DNA of 64,000 nucleotides from Streptomyces rishiriensis (GTDB taxonomy: Bacteria > Actinomycetota > Actinomycetes > Streptomycetales > Streptomycetaceae), in the NCBI RefSeq assembly GCF_003112535.1, contig NZ_BEWA01000015.1, positions 1 to 64,000 on the forward strand. Direction: 5' to 3'. The translations under genes and the position numbers were made by a program. Below, in pieces: positions 59,630 through 64,000 of this stretch. The notes beneath the pieces were generated by a model. It saw only the letters and a list, made by a program, of their open reading frames with translations, had not been told where the DNA came from and made no database searches. Numbering within the stretch: position 1 is the first letter of the stretch; each line of letters begins with the position of its first letter.

Positions 59630-60598
59630 TCAGTCGACCGTCAGCACCAGCTTCCCGGTGGTCCGGCCGGTGTCGCCGAGCCGGTGCGCCTCGGCGGCCT
59701 CGGCCAGCGGGAAGGTCCCCGCGATCGTGGCGCGCAGCCGGCCCGCCTCGACCAGCTCGGCGATCGCGCGCATCCCCGCCCGGTCGGCGTCCACGAGCAT
59801 CCGCACCGCCCGCACCCCGAGCCGCCCGGCCTCCTCGTGGAACTCGTCCGACCCCACCGGCAGGATCGACACCACGATCCCGCCCGGCCGCAGCACGCCC
59901 AGCGACTTCACCGAGGTGTCGCCGCCCAGGGTGTCCAGGACGACGTCGACGTCCTTCACGGCCTCGGCGAAGTCGGTCTCCCGGTAGTCGATCACCTCGT
60001 CGACGCCCAGCTCGCGCAGGAAGTCGTGCTTGCCGGTGCTGGCCGTCCCGATCACGTACGCGCCGCGCGCCTTGGCGATCTGCACGGCCACATGACCGAC
60101 GCCGCCGGCCGCGGCGTGGATCAGCACCCGCTGCCCGGGAGCGAGTTCGGCGGTCTCCACCAGCGCCTGCCAGGCGGTCAGCGAGACCAGCGGCAGCGCG
60201 CCCGCCTGGACGTGGTCGACGCCCTCGGGTTTGTGCCACAGGGCCCGCACCGGCGCGATGACGTACTCGGCGTGCGAGCCGTGGCCGAAGGGGTAGGGCA
60301 GCATGCCGAAGACCTCGTCGCCGGGCACGAAGGCCGCGACGCCGATGCCGACCGCCTCCACGGTGCCGGAGACGTCCCAGCCCAGGACGAAGGGCGGCTC
60401 GCCCAGGAACCCGCCCGTGGCGCGGTGCTTCCAGTCGGTCGGGTTGACGCCGGCGGCGCGGACCCGGACCAGGACCTCGTTCGGGCGGGGCGCGGGTCGC
60501 TCCACCTCTGTCTGCTTCAGTGCCTCGGGACCGCCGAGGACGTCCTGAGTGATGACGCGCATGGCGTTGCCGGTACGCGGAGTGTTCACAGTGCTCAT
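59630..60598 (-). CDS. NADP-dependent oxidoreductase (quinone-reductase type)
   Basis: A 322-residue zinc-free MDR. It has VRVRAAGVNPTDWKHRATGG, FVLGWDVSGTVEAVG and the nucleotide motif VLIHAAAGGVGHVAVQIAKA, all typical of the QOR/zeta-crystallin subgroup. ATG 60598 is used; ATG 60562 is possible. It is divergent from a GlxA-type regulator, with a perfect palindrome between them. The physiological electron acceptor is unknown. Confidence 0.9.
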   Translation of the reverse strand: MSTVNTPRTGNAMRVITQDVLGGPEALKQTEVERPAPRPNEVLVRVRAAGVNPTDWKHRATGGFLGEPPFVLGWDVSGTVEAVGIGVAAFVPGDEVFGMLPYPFGHGSHAEYVIAPVRALWHKPEGVDHVQAGALPLVSLTAWQALVETAELAPGQRVLIHAAAGGVGHVAVQIAKARGAYVIGTASTGKHDFLRELGVDEVIDYRETDFAEAVKDVDVVLDTLGGDTSVKSLGVLRPGGIVVSILPVGSDEFHEEAGRLGVRAVRMLVDADRAGMRAIAELVEAGRLRATIAGTFPLAEAAEAHRLGDTGRTTGKLVLTVD

Positions 60599-60634
60599 GG
60601 TGACCAGCCTGCCCGGCCCGGCCCCGCCGGGAAA

Positions 60635-60662
60635 TGGCATGATTGCCAACATCCGATAGGAT
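60635..60662 (+). promoter_or_regulatory. Palindrome and promoter between reductase and regulator genes
   Basis: TGGCA-TGAT-TGCCA (60635-60648) is a perfect dyad. TAGGAT at 60657-60662 is a good -10 that lies 6 bp before the regulator ATG, so that message may be leaderless. The GlxA-type protein is the natural ligand of the dyad. Confidence 0.5.
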
Positions 60663-60668
60663 CGTGCC

Positions 60669-61622
60669 ATGCCCTCCGGAGACCAGCACCGCGTCGTCGT
60701 CCTCGCCCTCGACGGCGTCTACCCGTTCGAACTGGGTATCCCGGCCCGCATCTTCGGCGCGGCCGACGACCACTACGAGGTTCTGACCTGCACCGTCGAC
60801 GGCGGCCCGGTGCGGACGAACGCCGACTTCACCATCGGCGTCGAGCACGGCCGCGAGGTGCTGGCGACGGCCGACACGGTCGTGGTCGCGCCGGTCGCGC
60901 CCGACCGGGTGGCGCAGGACCTGCCGGACGCGGTCGCCGAGGCCCTGGCCCTGATCCGCCCCGAGGCGCGCATCGTCTCCATCTGCACCGCCGCGTTCGT
61001 CCTGGCCGCGGCCGGACTGCTCGACGGCCGCCGGGCCACTACCCACTGGCATATGACAGACCTGTTCCGCCGGATGCACCCGCAGGTCGAGCTCGATCCC
61101 GACGTGCTCTTCGTCGACGACGGCCGGGTGCTGACCTCGGCCGGAGCCGCCTCCGGCGTCGATGTCTGCCTGCACATCGTCCGCAAGGACCAGGGCAGCG
61201 AACTCGCCAACCAGGTGGCCCGCCGCTGTGTGGTGCCGCCGTTCCGGGACGGCGGCCAGGCGCAGTACATCGAGCAGCCCGTGCCGGAGGCCGGAGCGGC
61301 CGGCACGGCCGCCACCCGCTCCTGGGCCCTGGAGCGGCTCCATGAGCCCCTCGCCCTCGCCGACCTCGCCGCGCACGCCCGCATGAGCCTGCGCACCTTC
61401 GCCCGCCGCTTCCATGACGAGGTCGGCCTGAGCCCCGGCCGCTGGCTGATCCAGCAGCGCGTCGCGCACGCCCGGCACCTGCTGGAGGCCAGCGACCTCC
61501 CGGTCGACCAGATCGCCGCCCGCGTCGGCTTCGCCACCGGCGCCTCCCTGCGTCAGCACCTGCACACCGCCATCGGCGTCTCCCCGCAGGCCTACCGCAG
61601 AACCTTCCAGGCGGCCCGCTGA
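60669..61622 (+). CDS. GlxA-type AraC-family regulator
   Basis: A 317-residue protein. The N-terminal DJ-1/PfpI-like domain (RVVVLALDGVYPFELGIPAR, SICTAAFVLAAAGLLDGRRA with Cys near residue 108) precedes two C-terminal AraC helix-turn-helix units (LADLAAHARMSLRTFARRF and VDQIAARVGFATGASLRQHL). It probably activates the divergent quinone-reductase gene in response to an electrophile or amine; the ligand is unknown. Confidence 0.9.
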   Translation: MPSGDQHRVVVLALDGVYPFELGIPARIFGAADDHYEVLTCTVDGGPVRTNADFTIGVEHGREVLATADTVVVAPVAPDRVAQDLPDAVAEALALIRPEARIVSICTAAFVLAAAGLLDGRRATTHWHMTDLFRRMHPQVELDPDVLFVDDGRVLTSAGAASGVDVCLHIVRKDQGSELANQVARRCVVPPFRDGGQAQYIEQPVPEAGAAGTAATRSWALERLHEPLALADLAAHARMSLRTFARRFHDEVGLSPGRWLIQQRVAHARHLLEASDLPVDQIAARVGFATGASLRQHLHTAIGVSPQAYRRTFQAAR

Positions 61623-61653
61623 CCCTTCACGGTGTGCCGCAGGCGGTGGCCGC

Positions 61654-62217
61654 TCAGCGGCTCGCGTGCAGGGCGACCAGCAACTGCCAGACCTGGTCGG
61701 CGATTTCGGCGGGCGTGCCGTCGAGGTCGCCGTGCAGCCAGTCGGCGAGCACGCCGGCGAAGGTCGCGGCCACGGCCGAGGCGACCAGGGGCGCGTCCGC
61801 CGCGCCCGCCCGCTCCCGTTCCCGCAGGCTGTAGGCCCGCAGGTCCCGGTGGAGCACCCGGCCGAGCGGTCCGCCGCCGCCCGGTGCCAGCAGGGTGCGA
61901 TACAGCACGGCGTGCGGGGCGAGCGAGGCGAAGAACTCCGCCAGCGCGGCCGGGGCGTGAACAGGGTCCGGCCGTCCGCGCCAGGCGTGCAAGGCCTCCA
62001 CGGCCTCTCGCACGACATCCGCGCAGGCGTCGACGGCGAGAGCCTCCAGGTCGGGGTAGTGCACATAGAACGTGGCCCGTCCGACGCCCGCCCGGCGCAC
62101 CAGCGCGGCCACCCCGACCTCCTCCAGCGGATGCTCGGCGCACTCCTGGAGCAGCGCGGTGCGCAGCCTGGCCCGGGTGCGGGCCGCGCGCGGGTCCTCG
62201 GCCTCGCCCCGGGTCAC
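61654..62217 (-). CDS. TetR-family regulator
   Basis: A 187-residue protein, start GTG overlapping the stop of the DUF1304 gene. The helix-turn-helix spans about residues 15-60 (RLRTALLQECAEHPLEEVGV, AALVRRAGVGRATFYVHYPD). The C-terminal helical domain is variable (HAVLYRTLLAPGGGG). It is co-transcribed with DUF1304, and an operator spans the operon promoter, so autoregulation is likely. Confidence 0.85.
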   Translation of the reverse strand: MTRGEAEDPRAARTRARLRTALLQECAEHPLEEVGVAALVRRAGVGRATFYVHYPDLEALAVDACADVVREAVEALHAWRGRPDPVHAPAALAEFFASLAPHAVLYRTLLAPGGGGPLGRVLHRDLRAYSLRERERAGAADAPLVASAVAATFAGVLADWLHGDLDGTPAEIADQVWQLLVALHASR

Positions 62218-62576
62218 TGCGCGATCAGGACCGCGGCCAGGGCGATCGCGCCGGGAAGCGCCTGGGCGACCAGGATGCGCCGGTTCGCGGTGACCGCGCC
62301 GTACACCCCCGCGACGATCACACAGGACAGGAAGAACACCTGCGCCCTGACCCCGGTCGGATCGGCGGCGACCAGCCCCCACACCAGCCCGGCCGCGAGG
62401 AAGCCGTTGTACAGCCCCTGGTTGGCGGCCATCGAGGCGGTCCGCTTCGCCAGCTCGGCGTCGAAGCCGTGGAACGACATCCCCTGCGGCTTCTCCCACA
62501 GGAACATCTCCATCACCAGGATGTAGAGGTGCAGCGCGGCCACCGATCCGACCAGCACGTTCGCCAGAATGTTCAT
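62214..62576 (-). CDS. DUF1304 membrane protein
   Basis: A 120-residue protein with four membrane spans (NVLVGSVAALHLYILVMEMF, NQGLYNGFLAAGLVWGLVAA, VFFLSCVIVAGVYGAVTANR, ALPGAIALAAVLIAQ). The motif LHLYILVMEMFLW, then NQGLYNGFLA is the DUF1304 hallmark. Function unknown; relatives occur in TetR-controlled stress operons, as here. Confidence 0.88.
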   Translation of the reverse strand: MNILANVLVGSVAALHLYILVMEMFLWEKPQGMSFHGFDAELAKRTASMAANQGLYNGFLAAGLVWGLVAADPTGVRAQVFFLSCVIVAGVYGAVTANRRILVAQALPGAIALAAVLIAQ

Positions 62577-62614
62577 GCTCTCCCTCTACCCCTGCTTCTG
62601 CTACTTCTCAGACG

Positions 62615-62637
62615 GGTGTCCACTATAACGGGACACC
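62615..62637. promoter_or_regulatory. TetR operator enclosing a -10 box
   Basis: GGTGTCC (62615-62621) and GGACACC (62631-62637) are exact inverted arms around ACTATAACG. Read on the minus strand the spacer contains TATAGT, a near-perfect -10 for the DUF1304-TetR operon that starts at 62576. Repressor bound here would occlude the promoter. Confidence 0.65.
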
Positions 62638-62787
62638 TGTCCAGGAAGTCCAGGAGGTGGGCGCTCTGTGTGTGCGACCGCACGCGTGACGGGGCGTGGC
62701 CGGTGGGCGACGGAAACGGGGGTATCCGCAAGATTCGGGGACGGGGACCCGCCCGCCCCGGCCCGGACCTCGCGGAGGAGAGACGAC

Positions 62788-63177
62788 ATGGCAGTGGTGA
62801 AAGCGGGCGTCGTGGTGCTCGACTGTGCCGAGCCCGAGAAGCTCGCCGAGTTCTACAAGGGGCTGCTCGACGCCGAGGAGACCGGCATGAGCGCCAACCG
62901 TGTGGAGATCAGGGGCGCGGACATCCGACTGGCCTTCCGGCGGGACGTCAACGCGACCCCGCCGAGCTGGCCCCGCCCCGAGAACTCCCTCCAGGCCCAT
63001 CTTGACTTCCTCGTCGACGACCTCGACGAGGTGGAGCGCAGGGTCGTGAGCCTGGGCGGTCGCCCGCTGGAGACCAAGGGCGCCCCCGGCCCGCACGAGG
63101 AACGAGGCTACGCCGACCCGGCCGGCCACTCCTTCACCCTGCGCCTCGAACCTTCCACCGCACCGAAGCAGGGCTGA
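62788..63177 (+). CDS. VOC-family (glyoxalase-fold) protein
   Basis: A 129-residue protein with the VOC pattern: VVKAGVVVLDCAEPEKLAEF, YKGLLDAEE, then LQAHLDFLVDDLDEVERRVV and GYADPAGHSFTLRL. ATG 62788 follows GGAGGAGAG. Two betaalphabetabetabeta units form one domain. Metal ligands are not all obvious, so it may be a ligand-binding member rather than an enzyme. It is followed by a very strong hairpin shared with the convergent DUF4235 gene. Confidence 0.85.
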   Translation: MAVVKAGVVVLDCAEPEKLAEFYKGLLDAEETGMSANRVEIRGADIRLAFRRDVNATPPSWPRPENSLQAHLDFLVDDLDEVERRVVSLGGRPLETKGAPGPHEERGYADPAGHSFTLRLEPSTAPKQG

Positions 63178-63227
63178 AGCGGGACCCGGGCAAGGGCCGC
63201 GCCCGGGATCGACGTCCGGTCCGGGCG

Positions 63228-63290
63228 CCCCGGCAGCGACTCGGGGCCGCCCAACCGTCTCGGTTGGGCGGCCCCGAGTCGCTGCCGGGG
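63228..63290. terminator. Perfect 30-bp hairpin, bidirectional terminator
   Basis: A 30-bp exact stem (63228-63257 with 63261-63290) with a 3-nt TCT loop between convergent genes. The arm begins CCCCGGCAGCGACTC and ends GCCCAACCG. There is no T-run, as is common in Streptomyces terminators. It ends both the VOC gene (plus) and the DUF4235 gene (minus). Confidence 0.85.
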
Positions 63291-63313
63291 GACGGGCTTA
63301 CGCCGCCGGGTGC

Positions 63314-63610
63314 TCAGTCCCGGCCGGACTTCTCCTTCGCGGGCCAGACGCCGGTGGACCGTTCGATCGCCTTGGCGCCGGTCCGGTCGGCGGCGCTGCG
63401 TGCCGCGGCGAAGATCGCGCCCTGGACCGCCGCCGCCACCAGGATCTCGCCCCAGCCGCGGTCCCGGTCCAGGGCGTCGGGGGCGTCGTCCTCGTGACGG
63501 ATCGCCTTCCAGGCCTTGCGGAACGCGAGGCCCGCCAGGGCGCCGCTCGCCCAGCCGAGCGCGAAGCCCACGGGCTGGTACACGAGGGGCAGTTTCCTCT
63601 TCTTGGACAC
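63314..63610 (-). CDS. DUF4235 membrane protein
   Basis: A 98-residue protein. It opens MSKKRKLPLVYQPVGFALGW, has a hydrophobic stretch ALGWASGALAGLAFRKAW and a second one, GEILVAAAVQGAIFAAARSA, the usual two-helix DUF4235 form with a central acidic loop (DDAPDALDRDRGW). A ribosome site GGAGAGA precedes the ATG. It may associate with the membrane. Function unknown. Confidence 0.88.
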   Translation of the reverse strand: MSKKRKLPLVYQPVGFALGWASGALAGLAFRKAWKAIRHEDDAPDALDRDRGWGEILVAAAVQGAIFAAARSAADRTGAKAIERSTGVWPAKEKSGRD

Positions 63611-63641
63611 GTCGGTCTCTCCTTTGTGAGGGGTACGGGTC

Positions 63642-64000
63642 TCAGGGACGTCCCCGCACCGGAACCTGTTCCTCGGCGCGCACCGGTCCGGGAGGAGTCC
63701 CGTCGCCGAACGGACGGCCGCCGAGCTCCTCCCTGTGGTGAGGGGAGCGCCAGCCGGCCAGGTCCGGTCCGAGGGGGACGATCCGGGTCGGGTTGATGCC
63801 GGTGTGCACTCGGTAGTAGTGCCGCTTGATGTGGTCGAAGTCGACGGTGTCGCCGAAGCCGGGGGTCTGGAACAGATCGCGGGCGTAACCCCACAGAACC
63901 TGGTTCTCGGTCAGCTTCCACCGGTTGCACTTGAAGTGACCGTGATAGACGGCGTCGAAACGCACCAGTGTGGTGAACAGCCGGATGTCCGCCTCCGTGA
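63642..64000 (-). CDS. Glutathionyl-hydroquinone-reductase-like protein, N-terminus outside the window
   Basis: The C-terminal 119 residues of a GST-fold protein, open to the window end. It has the GS-hydroquinone reductase signatures ADIRLFTTLVRFDAVYHGHF, CNRWKLTENQVLWGYARDLF and GINPTRIVPLGPDLAGW. In actinobacteria, which use mycothiol, these are probably mycothiol-dependent (Xi-class) reductases that dethiolate quinone adducts. The catalytic Cys lies upstream of the window edge. Confidence 0.88.
   Translation of the reverse strand, partial: TEADIRLFTTLVRFDAVYHGHFKCNRWKLTENQVLWGYARDLFQTPGFGDTVDFDHIKRHYYRVHTGINPTRIVPLGPDLAGWRSPHHREELGGRPFGDGTPPGPVRAEEQVPVRGRP

Noticed and set aside
1..64000. 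CRISPR arrays, tRNA and rRNA genes
   Set aside because: No regularly spaced repeats, no cloverleaf sequences near the integrase and no rRNA-like stretches were found by reading both strands.

Overview
The window is high-GC actinobacterial DNA that looks like a Streptomyces chromosome. Supporting traits are the strong third-codon-position G/C bias, frequent GTG and TTG starts, ATGA/GTGA start-stop overlaps, and several lineage-typical families: a WhiJ-like XRE/DUF397/ATPase trio, a DUF574-type methyltransferase, LutABC, DUF4230, DUF4235 and many one-component regulators with their own operators. I could not run any search; family names rest on motifs and recalled family features.

Layout. Positions 1-9900 form an accessory region. 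It starts with a recombinase-type module (end of an upstream gene, a small XRE protein, and a zinc-ribbon protein with a degenerate tyrosine-recombinase domain). A Streptomyces-type hypothetical gene and fragments of Tn3- and IS110-family transposases follow. Next comes a markedly lower-GC gene for a phage tailspike-like beta-helix protein, then an intact tyrosine integrase preceded by inverted and direct copies of a 13-14 bp site, and finally decayed MFS and SDR genes. From about 10 kb the content looks like ordinary chromosome: STAS and ATPase stress-signalling genes, pirin, the WhiJ-like module, a methyltransferase, a regulator/threonine-dehydratase pair, a cupin, and a MoxR ATPase/VWA pair.

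The centre (21.1-36.9 kb) is a carbohydrate unit. LutABC oxidises L-lactate. RhaB, a bifunctional rhamnulose-1-phosphate aldolase/lactaldehyde dehydrogenase, and RhaI degrade L-rhamnose. The divergent operon encodes a rhamnose ABC importer, a mutarotase and a secreted BNR-type beta-propeller likely to release terminal rhamnose from polysaccharide. A LacI regulator follows, and two matching LacI-type operators lie in the divergent promoter region. Together these genes can take polymer-bound rhamnose to DHAP and L-lactate, and on to pyruvate.

The right half holds hydrolases, a PIG-L deacetylase, a CYP102-like P450 heme domain without its reductase (with a reductase C-terminal remnant 4.9 kb away), an iron-box-controlled DUF2470 gene, a secreted lactonase-like propeller, a FUSC transporter and a ROK regulator. 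Then come a strong candidate 6S-like RNA, a PHP protein, a divergent PRPP synthetase, a MarR-controlled aldehyde/alcohol dehydrogenase operon, a GlxA-type regulator with a quinone reductase, a TetR/DUF1304 operon, and a glutathionyl-hydroquinone-reductase-like gene cut off by the window end.
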